Below, in pieces: positions 1 through 12,507 of a stretch of 64,000 nt of DNA (its first letter is position 1; every line of letters begins with the position of its first letter). The DNA is from Corallium rubrum. Lineage: Eukaryota; Cnidaria; Anthozoa; Scleralcyonacea; Coralliidae. The translations under genes were made by a program, and so were the position numbers. The stretch lies in NCBI GenBank assembly GCA_964035015.1, contig CAXIUP010000016.1:124001-188000 (forward strand), written 5' to 3'. Below the pieces are notes generated by a model. That model saw only the letters and a list, made by a program, of their open reading frames with translations, made no database searches and was not told where the DNA came from.

Positions 1-343
1 AGCAAACCTTGTAAAGCACATTCTAAGGGCATGACATATGGGATGTTTTCATTCAAAGTAGTTGTATGGAGACTACCAGAGTAACTTTCACTAAACTCAA
101 GTTGATAATTTGTATTTAGCACTGTAACCATGCTGGGTAATTCAGTTAGCAATAAATAAGATTGCCTTGACAATCTTGACAATGCAGAATATAATTCATT
201 TCCAAGGTTCATAATTTGAACTAGGTGTTCTGGGTGAGTTATTGTGTAAGTCATTGATTTGTTTCTGAAGTTATGTATCAAAGCACACAAACTCGTGGCA
301 ACACATTGCTGTCCTGCATTTGCAAAAAAAATATATAGTACGA
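1..343 (-). pseudogene. U0: partial Helitron unit, protease N-terminal half
   Basis: Only the start of the protease domain of this unit lies in the window. Read leftward from the junction at 344-359 it contains the nucleophile context (GQQCVA), SLCALIHNFRNK, the THPEHLVQIMNLGNELYSAL stretch and the TELPSMVTVLNTNYQLEFSE stretch. The codons just before the Cys motif differ from other units because CACCAAAT has become a run of A, so the entry into the domain is damaged. The rest of the unit is beyond the left edge. Confidence 0.7.
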
Positions 344-359
344 GTACGCATCAGCGTAC
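344..359. repeat. Junction palindrome (first of 14)
   Basis: GTACGCATCAGCGTAC: six-bp stem, four-base loop. It stands where Helitron_like_N ends and the next protease begins, coding PYADAY or PYANAY. Other copies: 4517-4532, 7437-7452, 10420-10435, 14595-14610, 17583-17598, 21293-21308, 36177-36192, 39099-39114, 44512-44527, 47435-47450, 50980-50995, 59923-59938, 63348-63363. The loop is ATCA or ATTA; the stem is intact in every copy. Confidence 0.9.
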
Positions 360-1289
360 GGTTTATATTTACAAATTAAGCCTTTTAACTTGTTTACATC
401 TGATTTCATTTGTGATGCAGTTACAGATTGGCCATGAATTTTTTTTAAGGCTATATTAATACTACCTGATACATTTTTTGTTCCAATATAAATTGTGCAA
501 AGAAAATATTCTCTGGATTTGTTGCAAACCTTCCACTATAATGTAAAAGTCGAGCATTGAAGTACTTCACTGGTGACAATTTAATCTTTCTATCATCTGT
601 GAAGCCAAACTGTTCTTTTGGAAACAACACTGGGAATGCAAGCTCTTCACATTTTATGTCTCTCATTAGGGTTACAGGGTGTTTGTTTTCTCTACGTCCA
701 ATATTGTACACTTCATTCCCTAATGAACAATTTTCATTACTTTGTATTGTAACAGGGTAATCTAGTAATACAGACTGTAAACATGTGTCATTAGTTGCTT
801 GTCTATATTCATTCAATGGGTGTTCTTTTTCCTCATTATCATCATCATTCGTAACGTGTTGTACGCAGTTTCTGTTAAGGACTTTTCACTTTTATCAAAA
901 TTTATACCTGAAGCATTGTCATCTTGTTCTAAACTCGTGAGCTTTGCACTGATATTTTGAATATCAATTGTAATATTATTATACAATGGATTGTTTACCT
1001 TGAGCCAGTTAAGTGCATCAAGAATGAACTGAGGACGTACTGCTTGAAAATATACATGATCTCTGAATTCAAGTTTTCGTTTCAGTTTCAACATTATGAT
1101 ACCTGATCTTTCAGGTGGCCTTGGTAAAACCTTACATGTCTCATCACATTCAACAGGCACATTACAGATTGCTCCCTTAACTTTTCTTTGTTGTCCTTTC
1201 GGCATTACTATTATTTTCTCAAAAACTATTCTATGTGCAAAAAGAATTTGGTCCAGTTTTTCTAACGATGCATGTTCGGCCGGTATTTT

Positions 1290-2431
1290 ATTTACTCGAC
1301 TTTCATTGTATTGAAATAAATTTATAGCTAAAATACAATGAGGCAAGTTTATAACAGGCTCAAGGCCACACTAGATAAACTGCCGAAAATAATAATTTAA
1401 AATACATCTACATGTATAGGTATAGTTTGTTTGGCATTTGGTTAAAAATTTGTATGAATAGATGATTTGATAGGCTGTGAGACATGTTTGTGACATTTTG
1501 AGCAAATTGATTTCCAAGTATAAACATTCTCTACATCAAAGTAAGTAATAAAGGTCTGAACAAGATAATTATTAGAGCTTGATTTAAAAATGTTAAATGA
1601 AGAAGAAAGTCTAATCGAAGAAGGTAGTGAGTTGCAAAGATTTACGATTCTGTTGAAGTAACTGTTTTAAAATTTAAGGTTCTGCTTGAACGAGGTTGGA
1701 GGGACAGCCTGCTAGAGGTTCGAGTAATTGCTGAATTGGTACTGATGTAGTCTGATATGGGTAAATCGTAATAGCCCTGAAGTAGCTTTGCCATTGTACA
1801 GAGATCCTTCAGTTCATGCCAGTAGTTAACGGGTAGGAGTTGCAAAGTAGTAAGCCTGTCCTTGTAGTTAGATTCATAAACATTTAAAATATATTTTGAT
1901 GCTCCACGTTGGATTATCTCAATAGACTTCATGTCCTTGTGAAGGTAGGGTGACCAAATCTCACTTGCGTAGCTAAGGTGAGAGCGTACCAGAGCGAGAT
2001 ATAGAGAACGTTTAGATGGTACATCCAAAGATTTTTCACTTACTCTCTTGATCAAGCTCAACATTTTGCTTGCCTTCCCTATTGCGGTTTGTACATGGTC
2101 TCCCCACTGGAGTTCTTTGTTGAAAATAACGCCCAGGTCTTTCGAAGTACTGACCCTATTTATGATTTTATTTGAGATCGTGTATTCAAATTCAATCGGC
2201 TGACGTTTCCGTGTAACAGATAGTATCTCGCATTTCGACGAGTTGAAAAGTAAGTCATTGTGAATGCTCCAGTTATCGAGAGAGTTTAAGTCTTTTTGTA
2301 GATGGTTTGGGTCGGAGTTAGAAGTGATGGATCTGAAACATTTTGAGTCATCAGCAAAGAGATCTACATTTGAATCATTCTGGATACTGCTGGGTAGATC
2401 GTTCATGAAGATGAGAAATAACAAAGGACCA
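1290..2431 (-). mobile_element. 5'-truncated CR1/Jockey-type LINE fragment (reverse transcriptase end)
   Basis: The minus-strand frame (open 1642-2496, with the first residues coming from flanking Helitron sequence) reads GPLLFLIFMNDLP, then LFADDSKCFRS, the FADD form of the reverse-transcriptase catalytic box, then LDNWSIHNDLLFNSSKCEIL, KDLGVIFNKELQWGDH and the C-terminal thumb region. This order fits CR1/Jockey-superfamily LINEs. It begins inside the RT domain, so it is strongly 5'-truncated and has no endonuclease. About 350 bp of 3' UTR (1290-1641) follows, with an inverted repeat near its end (TTTCATTGTATT...AAATACAATGA, 1306-1350). About 30 bp of unit sequence is missing at the left junction. 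An almost identical copy lies at 11366-12507. Confidence 0.85.
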
Positions 2432-2691
2432 ACATGGAATTTTCCCTTTTGATACCTTTGAATGACAGGTTTTACAAATGTATTCTTTTTGATCAAATGA
2501 CTTTATATCTGTAAAAATATGTTCATTGACATCAATGTATTTATTTTTATCTAATAGGATGACATGGAATTTTCCCTTTTGATACCTTTGAATGACAGGT
2601 TTTACAAATGTATTCTTTTTGATAAAATGACTTTATATCTGTAAAAATATGTTCATTGACATCAATGTATTTATTTTTATGTAATAGGATG
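2432..2691 (-). repeat. 130-bp tandem duplication beside the LINE
   Basis: ACATGGAATTTTCCC...ATAGGATG occurs twice with a 130-bp period (starts 2432 and 2562). It duplicates part of the CxxC-coding segment. The copies differ at a few positions (GATCAAAT versus GATAAAAT; ATCTAAT versus ATGTAAT). The same duplication is in U4 (12508-12767), so it predates the U1/U4 duplication. A long target-site duplication made with the LINE insertion, or a later tandem slip, would both explain it. Confidence 0.8.
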
Positions 2692-2829
2692 ACCGATTTT
2701 CTGTAGAGTAATCGATTGCAAACAGAGCAAATATAATAAGGACCTTCTTTTATTTTATTGTGAAAACTGGATATATAATGATCTAAATCATCTAAATTGA
2801 TTGATCTACAATTTTTGATTTTGGTTTCA

Positions 2830-3160
2830 AGAAGAACTTTCTTTTTCAAAGGATCCGTTGATTTATATTTCTCGGCATTTCTTTTAATTAGATTTTACAT
2901 TTGCATAGGATCCATTGATTTATATGTTTTGGCATTTGTTTCAAGGAGAACGTTCTTTTTCAAAGGATCCATTGATTTATTTTTTTTGGCATTTGTTTCA
3001 AGTAGATTTTTCTTTTGCATAGGATCCATTGATTTATATTTTTTGGCATTTGTTTCAAGTAGATTTTTTTTTGGAATAGGATGCATTGATTTATATTTTT
3101 AAGCATTTGTTTCAACTAGATCTTTCTTCTTCATAGGATCCATACTTTTGTACTCTATAG
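2830..3160 (-). repeat. 57-bp in-frame minisatellite (first of 13)
   Basis: Each repeat codes 19 residues of the KKYKSMDPMQKKNLLETNA type. Locations and copy numbers: U1 here, 6; U2 5770-6110, 6; U3 8680-9060, 7; U4 12905-13235, 6; U5 15845-16210, 7; U6 19620-19930, 6; U7 22545-22855, 6; U8 37430-37740, 6; U9 40905-41160, 5; U10 45765-46080, 6; U11 49310-49620, 6; U12 52240-52605, 7; U13 61180-61550, 7. Plus-strand ORFs of up to 196 codons here are antisense shadows. Confidence 0.85.
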
Positions 3161-4516
3161 CAGATTTCTGTAACCTCATTGTTTTCTTAACAGGTTCCAA
3201 ATTTGCAAATTCCTCTTTTCTTTTGTCCGCAATTCTTTTTTTTTTTGCATGGTAGACTTATCCTTTCTTATAATCTTTTTTTTTTCTGATTGTCTGAATT
3301 GAGATGAACATGACAGAAATGGAATTTTGTATTGTATTTCCTCACATTTAAGAGTGTGCTTGACAATATTGCATACTTTACTAATAACAGAATCAGTATC
3401 ACTACATTCTTTCAAATAAATTAACTCTTTGCCTTTCATTGCATGCAATTAAAAAATATTTTGGTTTTTTGTCTTGCATTATTTGCAAAAATGCAACCTA
3501 AGCAATAGCTTGAAAGCCACACAACAAAAACCCAGTATTTTCAGTAGTGTTGTCTACAATTAACCTCTCAAGGACTAGTTTACTAGAAAGAGAAGTAGAA
3601 AACAATGTCTCTTGGTCTCTTGAGCTATATACTACATAAATATCTGCACCGTGTATGTTTACTATAGTTGGTAAATAATTACATGTAAACTCATTTCCAT
3701 CATTTGAGGCTCCTTGGTAAATGAACATGCCATACTCTGCAATAGCACTCAATGTCAGATAATTCCAGTAACTACATGCCTTAATAGTAGAAAAGCAGAT
3801 AGAATAGAGGCACATTGCACAACATTGCCGAGAACAATTTAAATTGTCACTAAATGTCTCATTGTCATATGTCAATGGACAGTGACCTGATTCAGATGTG
3901 TTCGTATGTATATTTGTAATTTGTGTAACCTGTGCAGCAGTAATTTTAATGCCTTTAAGCTCAAATAATACATCAGGTTTGTATAAATTTTTGAAAGATC
4001 CTACCAAGTTGATAACTGAATTTACTTCCAACAATACATGTGTTCCACGAGGGTGGGACAAACCAAATGAATCTCTTGCCTGTGAATCAAATATTTTCAG
4101 TAACCCATTTGCAATAGTATAGATGGATACAGTATTACATCCGATTGTTAACAGAAATGAATTATAACTCTCTTGTAGCAAACCTTGTAAAGCACATTCT
4201 AAGGGCATGACATATGGGATGTTTCAATTCAAAGTAGTTGTATGGAGTCTAAAAGAGTAACTTTCACTAAACTCAAGTTGATAATTTGTATTTAGCACTG
4301 TAACCATGCTGGGTAATTCAGTTAGCAATAAATAAGATTGCCTTGATAATCTTGACAATGCAGAATATAATTCATTTCCAAGGTTCATAATTTGAACAAG
4401 GTGTTCTGGGTGAGTTATTGTGTAAGTCATTGATTTGTTTCTGAAGTTATGTATCAAAGCACACAAACTCCTGGCAACACATTGCGTCCTGCATTTGCAC
4501 CAAATATTTGGTACGA

Positions 4517-7436
4517 GTACGCATCAGCGTACGGTTTATATTGACATATTAAGCCTTTTAACTTGTTTACATCTGATTTTATTTGTGATGCAGTTACAGG
4601 TTGGCCATGAAATGTTTTTAAGGCTATATTAATACTATCTGATACTTTTTTTTTTTCCAATATAAATTGTGCAAAGAAAAGATTCCCTGGATTTGTTGCA
4701 AACCTTCCACTATAATGTAAAAGTCGAGCATTGAAGTACTTCACTGGTGACAATTTAAACTTTCTATCATCTGTGAAGCCAAACTGTCCTTTTGGAACAA
4801 CACTGGGAATGCAAGCTCTTCACATTTTATGTCTCTCATTATATAGGGATACAGGGTGTTTGTTTTCTCCATGTCCAATATTGCACAATTCATTCCCTAA
4901 TGAACAATTTTCATTACTTTGTATTTTAACAGAGTAATCTGGTAATACAGACTGTAAACATATCTCATTAGTTGCTTGTCTAATATTCATTCAATGGGTC
5001 ATCTTTTTCCTCAGTATCATCATCATTCGTAACGTGTTGCATGCAGATTTCTGTTAAGGACTTTTCATTTTTATCAAAATTTATACCTGAAGCATTGTCA
5101 TCTTGTTCTAAACTCGTGAGCTTTGCACTGATATTTTGAATATCAATTGTAATATTATTATACAATGGATTGTTTACCTTGAGCCAGTTAAGTGCATCAA
5201 GAATGAACTGAGGACGTACTGCTTGAAAATATACATGACTTCTGAATTCAAATTTTCGTTTCAGTCTCAACATTATAATACCTGATCTTTTAGGTGGCCT
5301 TGGTTAAACCTTACATGTCTCATCACATTCAACAGGCACATTACAGTTTGCTCCCTTAACTTTTCTTTGCTGTCCTTTCGGCATTACTATTATTTTCTCA
5401 AAAACTATTCTCTGTGCAATAAGAATTTGCTCGAGTTTTTCTAACGACGCAAGTTCAACTGGTATTTTGTCAACATACATGTTATTAAATATTGCCTGAC
5501 ATGGAATTTTCCCTTTTGGTACCTTTGAATGACAGGTTTTACAAATGTATTCTTTTTGATCAAATGACTTTATATCTGTAAAAGGATGTTCATTGACATC
5601 AATGGATTTATTTTTATGTAATAGGATGACTGATTTTCTGTAGAGTAATCGATTGCAAACAGAACAAATATAATAAGGACCTTTTATTTTATTGTGAAAG
5701 CTGGATATATAATCATCTAAATCATCTAAATTGATTGATCTATAATTTTTGATTTTGGTTTCAAGAAGAAATTTCTTTTTCAAAGGATCCATTGATTTAT
5801 ATTTCCTTGCATTTGTTTCAATTAGATTTTCCTTTTGCATAGGATCCATTGATTTATATGTTTTGGCTGGCATTTGTTTCAAGGAGAACGTTCTTTTTCA
5901 AAGGATCCTTTGATTTATATTTTTTGGCATTTGTTTCAAGTAGATTTTTCTTTTGCATAGGATCCATTGATTTATATTTTTTGGCATTTGTTTCAACAAG
6001 ATGTTTCTTCTTCATAGGATACATTGATTTATATTTTTTTGCATTTGTTTCAACTAAGTCTTTCTTCTTCATAGGATCTATACTTTTGTACTCTAAAGCA
6101 GCTTTCTGTAACCTCATTCTTTTCTTAACAGGTTGCAAATTTGCAAATTCCTCTTTTCTTTTGTCCGCAATTAATGTTTTTGTGCATGGTAGACTTATCC
6201 TTCGTTATAATTTTTTTTTCTGATTGTCTTAATTGAGATTGACATGACAGAAATTGAATGTTGTGTTCTATTTCCTCACATTTAAGATTGTGTGTGACAA
6301 TATTCCATACTTTATTAATACCAGACTCAGTATCATTAAATTTTTCAAATAAATTAATTGTTTGCCTCTCATTGCATGCAATTAAAAAATATTTTGTTTT
6401 TTGTCTTGCATTATTTGCAAAAATGCAACCTAAGCAATAGCTTGAAAGCCACAACAAAAACACAGTATTTTCAGTAGTGTTGTCTACAATTAACCTCTCA
6501 AGGACTAGTTTATTAGAAAGAGAAGTAGAAAACTATGTCTCTTGGTCTCTTGAGCTATATACTACATCAATATGTACACCGTGTATGTTTACTTTAGTTG
6601 GTAAATAATTACATGTAAGCTCATTTCCATCATTTGAGGCTCCCTGGTAAATGAACATGCCATACTGTGCAATAGCACTCAATGTCAGGTCATTCCAGTA
6701 ACTACATGCCTTAATAGTAGAAAAGCAGATAGAATAGAGGCACATTGCACAACATTGCCGAGAACAATTTAAATTGTCATTAAATGTCTCATTGTCACAT
6801 GTCAATGGACAGTGACCTGATTCAGATGTGTTCGTATGTATATTTGTAATTTGTGTAACCTGTGAGCGGTAATTTTAATGCCTTTAAGCTCAAATAAAAC
6901 ATCAGGTTTGTATAAATTTTTGAAATATCCTACCAAGTTGATAACTGAATTTACTTCCAACAATACACGAGGGTGGGACATACCAAATGAATCTCTTGCA
7001 TGTGAATCAATTATTTTCAGTAAACCATTTGCAATAGTATAGATGGATAGAGTATTACATCCGATTGTTAACAGAAATGAATTATAACTCTCTTGTAGCA
7101 AACCTTGTAAAGCACATTCTAGCGGCATGACATATGGGATGTTTTCATTCAAATTAGTTGTATGGAGTCTACCAGAGTAACTTTCACTAAACTCAAGTTG
7201 ATAATTTGTATTTAGCACTGTAACCATGCTGGGTAATTCAGTTAGCAATAAATAAGACTTCCTTGAAAATCTTGACAATGCGGAATATAATTCATTTCCA
7301 AGGTTCATAATTTGAACTAGGTGTTCTGGGTGAGTTATTGTGTAAGTCATTGATTGTTTCTAAAGTTATGTATCGAAGCACACTAACTCGTGGCAACACA
7401 TTACTGTCCTACATTTGCACCAAATATATAGTACGA
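4517..7436 (-). pseudogene. U2: Helitron unit, no large insertion (2,920 bp)
   Basis: This is a good reference for the bare unit. The protease core is open at 6802-7350 (GCNTLSIYTIANGLLKIIDS, HARDSFGMSHPR), the Cys-rich second block at 6533-6805, the linker at 6125-6463, and six repeats at about 5770-6110 (KSIDP, KSMYP, KSMDP, KSKDP, KSMDP, KSMDP). The CxxC segment plus the start of DUF6570 is open at 5304-5882, the rest of DUF6570 at 4980-5273, and Helitron_like_N at 4454-4753 across the junction. The domain order is complete but several frameshifts and stops separate the pieces, so it cannot make a full product. Confidence 0.8.
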
Positions 7437-10419
7437 GTACGCATTAGCGTACGGTTTATATTGACAAATTAAGCCTTTTAGCTTGTTTACATCTGATTTT
7501 ATTTGTGATGCAGTTACAGGTTGGCCATGAATTTTTTTTATGACTATATTAATACCATCTGATACTTTTTTTGTTCCAATATAAATTGTGCAAAGAAAAG
7601 ATACTCTGGATTTGTTGCAAACCTTCCACTCTAATGTAAAAGTCGAGCATTGAAGTACTTCCCTGGTGACAATTTAAACTTTCTATCATCTGTGAAGCCA
7701 AACTGTCCTTTTGGAAACAACACTGGGAATGCAAGCTCTTCACAGTTTATGTCTCTCATTAGGGATACAGGGTGTTTGTTTTCTCCATGTCCAATATTGT
7801 ACACTTCTCATTCCCTAATGAACAATTTTCATTACTTTGTATTGTGACAGTTTAATCTGGTAATACAGACTGTAAACATATCTCTTTAGTTACTTGTCTA
7901 TATTCATTCAATGGGTCACCTTTTTCCTCAGTATCATCATCATTCGTAACGTGTTGCATGCCGTTTTCTGTTAAGGACTTTTCATTTTTATCAAAATTTA
8001 TACCTGAAGCATTGTTATCTTGTTCTAAACTCGTGAGCATTGCACTGATATTTTGAATATCAATTGTAATATTATTATACAATGGATTGTTTACCTTGAG
8101 CCAGTTAAGTGTATCCAGAATGTACTGAGGACGTACTGGTTGAAAATATACATGACCTCTGAATTCAAGTTTTCGTTTCAGTTTCAACATTATAATACCT
8201 GATTTTTCAGGTGGCCTTGGTAAAACCTTACATGTCTCATCACATTCAACAGGCACATTACAGATTGCTCCCTTAACTTTTCTTTGCTGTCCTTTTGGCA
8301 TTACTATTATATTCTTAAAAACTATTCTCTGTGCAATAAGAATTTGCTCAAGTTTTCTAACGATGCAAGTTCAGGTGGTATTTTCTCAACATACATGTTA
8401 TTAAATATTGCCTGACATGGAATTTTCCCTTTTGATACCTTTGAATTAAAGGTTTTACAAATGTATTCTTTTTTAACAAATGACTTTATATCTGTAAAAA
8501 GATGTTCATTGACATCAATGTATTTTTTTTATGTAATAGGATGACTGATTTTCTGTAGAGTAATCGATTGCAAACAGAACAAATATAATAAGGACCTTAT
8601 TTTATTTTATTGTGAAACCTGGATATATAATCATCTAAATCATCTAAATTGATTGATCTATAATTTTTGATTTTGGTTTCAAGAAGAACTTCCTTTTTCA
8701 AAGGATCCGTTGATTTATATTTCTTGGCATTTGTTTTAATTAGATTTTCCATTTGCATAGGATCCATTGATTTAAATGTTTTGGCATTTGTTTCAAGGAG
8801 AACGTTCTTTTTCAAAGGATCCATTGATTTATACTTTTTGGCATTTGTTTTAATTAGATTTTTCTTTTGCATAGGATCCATTGATTTATACTTTTTTGCA
8901 TTTGTTTCAAGTAGATTTTTCTTTGGCATAGGATGCATTGATTTATATTTTTTGGCATTTGTTTCAACTAGATCTTTCTTCTTCATAGGATACATTGATT
9001 TATATTTTTTGGCATTTGTTTCAACTACATCTTTCTTCTTCATTGGATCCATACTTTTGTACTCTAAAGCAGCTTTCTGTAACCTCATTCTTTTCTTAAC
9101 AGGCGCCAAATTTGCAAATTCCTCTTTTCTTTGGTCCGCAATCAATTTTTTTTGCATGGTAGACTTATGCTTTCTTATAATATTTTTTTTTCTGATTGTA
9201 TTTATGGAGATGAACATGACAGAAATTGAATGTTGTATTGTATTTCCTCACATTTAAGATGATGTGTGACAATACTGCATACTTTATTAATAACAGAATC
9301 AGCATCATTAAATTTTTCAAATAAATTAATTGTTTGCCTTTCATTGCATGCAATTAAAAAATATTTTGTTTTTTGTCTTGCATTATTTGCAAAAATGCAA
9401 CCTAAGCAATAGCTTGAAAGCCACAACAAAAACCCAGTATTTTCAGTAGCGTTGTCTACAATTAACCTCTCAAGAACTAGTTTACTAGAAAGAGAAGTAG
9501 AAAACAATGTATCTTGGTCTCCTGAGCTATATACTACATCAATATCTGCACCGTGTATGTTTACTATAGTTGGTAAATAATTACATGTAAACTCATTTCC
9601 ATCATTTGAGGCTCCCTGGTAAATGAACATGCCATACTCTGCAATAGCACTCAATGTCAGATCATTCCAGTAACTACATGCCTTAATAGTAGAAAAGCAT
9701 ATAGAATAGAGGCACATTACACAACATTGCCGAGAACAATTTAAATTGTCATTAAATGTCTCATTGTCACATGTCAATGGACAGTGACCTGATTCAGATG
9801 TGTTCGTATCTATATTTGTAATTTGTGTAACCTGTGCAGCAGTAATTTTAATGCCTTTAAGCTCAAATAAAACATCAGGTTTGTATAAATTTTTGAAATA
9901 TCCTACCAAGTTGATAACTGAATTTACTTCCAACAATACACATGTTCCACGAGGGTAGGCCATAACAAATGAATCTCTTGCATGTGAGTCAAATATTTTC
10001 AGTAAACCATTTGCAATAGTATACATGGATACAGTATTACATCCAATTGTTAACAGAAATTAATTATAACTCTCTTGTAGCAAACCTTTTAAAGCACATT
10101 CTAAGGGCATGACATATGGGATGTTTTCATTCAAAGTAGTTGTATGGAGACTACCAGAGTAACTTTCACTAAACTCAAGTTGATAATTTGTATTTAGCAC
10201 TGTAACCATGCTGGTTAATTCAGTTAGCAATAAATAAGATTTCCTTGATAATCTTGACAATGCAGAATATAATTCATTTCCAAGGTTCATAATTTGAACT
10301 AGGTGTTCTGGGTGAGTTATTGTGTAAGTCATTGATTTGTTTCTGAAGTTATGTATCAAAGCACACAAACTCATGGCAACACATTGCTGTCCTGCATTTG
10401 CACCAAATATATAGTACGA
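7437..10419 (-). pseudogene. U3: Helitron unit with seven 19-residue repeats (2,983 bp)
   Basis: Open pieces in order are the protease start (10060-10374), the protease end with the Cys-rich block and linker start (9202-10026, 274 codons, including FDSHARDSFVMAYPRGTCVL), and the linker with seven repeats and NLDDLDDYISRFHNK (8597-9217, 206 codons). DUF6570 follows at 7852-8301 and part of Helitron_like_N at 7549-7743. The 63-bp excess over U2 is almost one 57-bp repeat. Frame breaks fall between the pieces. A TTAA-containing change near 8450 removes the second CxxC pair seen in other units. Confidence 0.8.
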
Positions 10420-11365
10420 GTACGCATCAGCGTACGGTTTATATTGACAAATTAAGCCTTTTAACTTGTTTACATCTGATTTTATTTGTGATGCAGTTAC
10501 AGATTGGCCATGAATTTTTTTTAAGGCTATATTAATACTACCTGATACATTTTTTGTTCCAATATAAATTGTGCAAAGAAAAGATTCTCTGGATTTGTTG
10601 CAAACCTTCCACTATTAAGGAAAAGGCGAGCATTGAAGTACTTCACTGGTGACAATTTAATCTTTCTATCATCTGTGAAGCCAAACTGTCCTTTTGGAAA
10701 CAACACTGGGAATGCAAGCTCTTCACATTTTATGTCTCTCATTAGGGTTACAGGGTGTTTGTTTTCTCCACGTCCAATATTGTACACTTCATTCCCTAAT
10801 GAACAATTTTCATTACTTTGTATTGTAACAGGGTAATCTAGTAATACAGACTGTAAACATGTCTCATTAGTTGCTTGTCTATATTCATTCAATGGGTCTT
10901 CTTTTTCCTCATTATCATCATCATTCGTAACGTGTTGTATGCAGTTTCTGTTAAGGACTTTTCACTTTTATCAAAATTTATACCTGAAGCATTGTCATCT
11001 TGTTCTAAACTCGTGAGCTTTGCACTGATATTTTGAATATCAATTGTAATATTATTATACAATGGATTGTTTACCTTGAGCCAGTTAAGTGCATCAAGAA
11101 TGAACTGAGGACGTACTGCTTGAAAATATACATGATCTCTGAATTCAAGTTTTCGTTTCAGTTTCAACATTATGATACCTGATCTTTCAGGTGGCCTTGG
11201 TAAAACCTTACATGTCTCATCACATTCAACAGGCACATTACAGATTGCTCCCTTAACTTTTCTTTGTTGTCCTTTCGGCATTACTATTATTTTCTCAAAA
11301 ACTATTCTTTGTGCAAAAAGAATTTGCTCCAGTTTTTCTAACGATGCATGTTCGGCCGGTATTTT

Positions 11366-12507
11366 ATTTACTCGACTTTCATTGTATTGAAATAAATTTA
11401 TAGCTAAAATACATTAAGGCAAGTTTATAACAGGCTCAAGGCCCCACTAGATAAACTGCCGAAAATAATAATTTAAAATACATCTACATGTATAGGTATA
11501 GTTTGTTTGGCATTTGGTTAAAAACATGTATGAATAGATGATTTGATAGGCTGTGAGACATGTTTGTGACATTTTGAGCAAATTGATTTCCAAGTATAAA
11601 CATTCTCTACATCAAAGTAAGTAATAAAGGTCTGAACAAGATAATTATTAGAGCTTGACTTAAAAATGTTAAATGAAGAAGAAAGTCTAATCGAAGAAGG
11701 TAGTGAGTTGCAAAGATTTACGATTCTGTTGAAGTAACTGTTTTAAAATTTAAGGTTCTGCTTGAACGAGGTTGGAGGGACAGGCTGCTAGAGGTTCGAG
11801 TAATTGCTGAATTGGTACTGATGTAGTCTGATATGGGTAAATCGTAATAGCCCTGAAGTAGCTTTGCCATTGTACAGAGATCCTTCAGTTCATGCCAGTA
11901 GTTAACGGGTAGGAGTTGCAAAGTAGTAAGCCTGTCCTTGTAGTTAGATTCATAATCATTTAAAATATATTTTGATGCTCCACGTTGGATTATCTCAATA
12001 GACTTCATGTCCTTGTGAAGGTAGGGTGACCAAATCTCACTTGCGTAGCTAAGGTGAGAGCGTACCAGAGCGAGATATAGAGAACGTTTAGATGGTACAT
12101 CCAAAGATTTTTCACTTACTCTCTTGATCAAGCTCAACATTTTGCTTGCCTTCCCTATCGCGGTTTGTACATGGTCTCCCCACTGGAGTTCTTTGTTGAA
12201 AATAACGCCCAGGTCTTTCGAAGTACTGACCCTATTTATGATTTTATTTGAGATCGTGTATTCAAATTCAATCGGCTGACGTTTCCGTGTAACAGATAGT
12301 ATCTCGCATTTCGACGAGTTGAAAAGTAAGTCATTGTGAATGCTCCAGTTATCGAGAGAGTTTAAGTCTTTTTGTAGATGGTTTGGGTCGGAGTTAGAAG
12401 TGATGGATCTGAAACATTTTGAGTCATCAGCAAAGAGATCTACATTTGAATCATTCTGGATACTGCTGGGTAGATCGTTCATGAAGATGAGAAATAACAA
12501 AGGACCA
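11366..12507 (-). mobile_element. Second copy of the CR1/Jockey-type LINE fragment
   Basis: It is nearly identical to 1290-2431 with the same ends, and its frame is open at 11718-12572 (RT with LFADDSKCFRS). Being at the same place in its unit with the same flanking duplication, it is a copy made by segmental duplication, not a second insertion. A few substitutions separate the two, for example in the 3' UTR palindrome, which is damaged here (AAAATACATTAAGG). It cannot make an active product because the 5' half is missing. Confidence 0.85.

Larger units (their letters stand above)
344..4516 (-). pseudogene. U1: Helitron unit carrying a LINE insertion
   Basis: The protease domain lies at about 4466-3500 in two frames (open segments 4224-4466 and 3498-4208), followed by the linker (3176-3448), six 19-residue repeats (about 2830-3160), the CxxC segment (2547-2830), the DUF6570-like domain (813-1289) and Helitron_like_N (451-816). 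A LINE piece occupies 1290-2431 and a 130-bp duplication follows it. At the protease end (about 4480) GCTGTCC reads GCGTCC, so the frame is lost at the catalytic-Cys motif; U9 and the entry to U12 share this class of change. The unit is clearly dead. Variants such as CACACAACAAAAACCC link it to U4. Confidence 0.8.

Noticed and set aside
557-760. Plus-strand 60-90 codon frames starting KYFTGDNL or FVCIFVICVTC in every unit
   Set aside because: Antisense shadows of Helitron_like_N and the protease. They are conserved only because the other strand is.
1642-2496. Helitron-RT fusion gene
   Set aside because: The first ~20 codons are Helitron flank read through into a 5'-truncated LINE; no splice or start signal supports a fusion.
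8667-9257. Plus-strand frame of 196 codons rich in FFFIGSIDLYFLAFV (also at 5849, 15826, 19582, 22522, 37409, 61211)
   Set aside because: It is the antisense of the 57-bp minisatellite. The hydrophobic pattern comes from reading Lys/Asn codons backwards, and it recurs wherever the repeats do.
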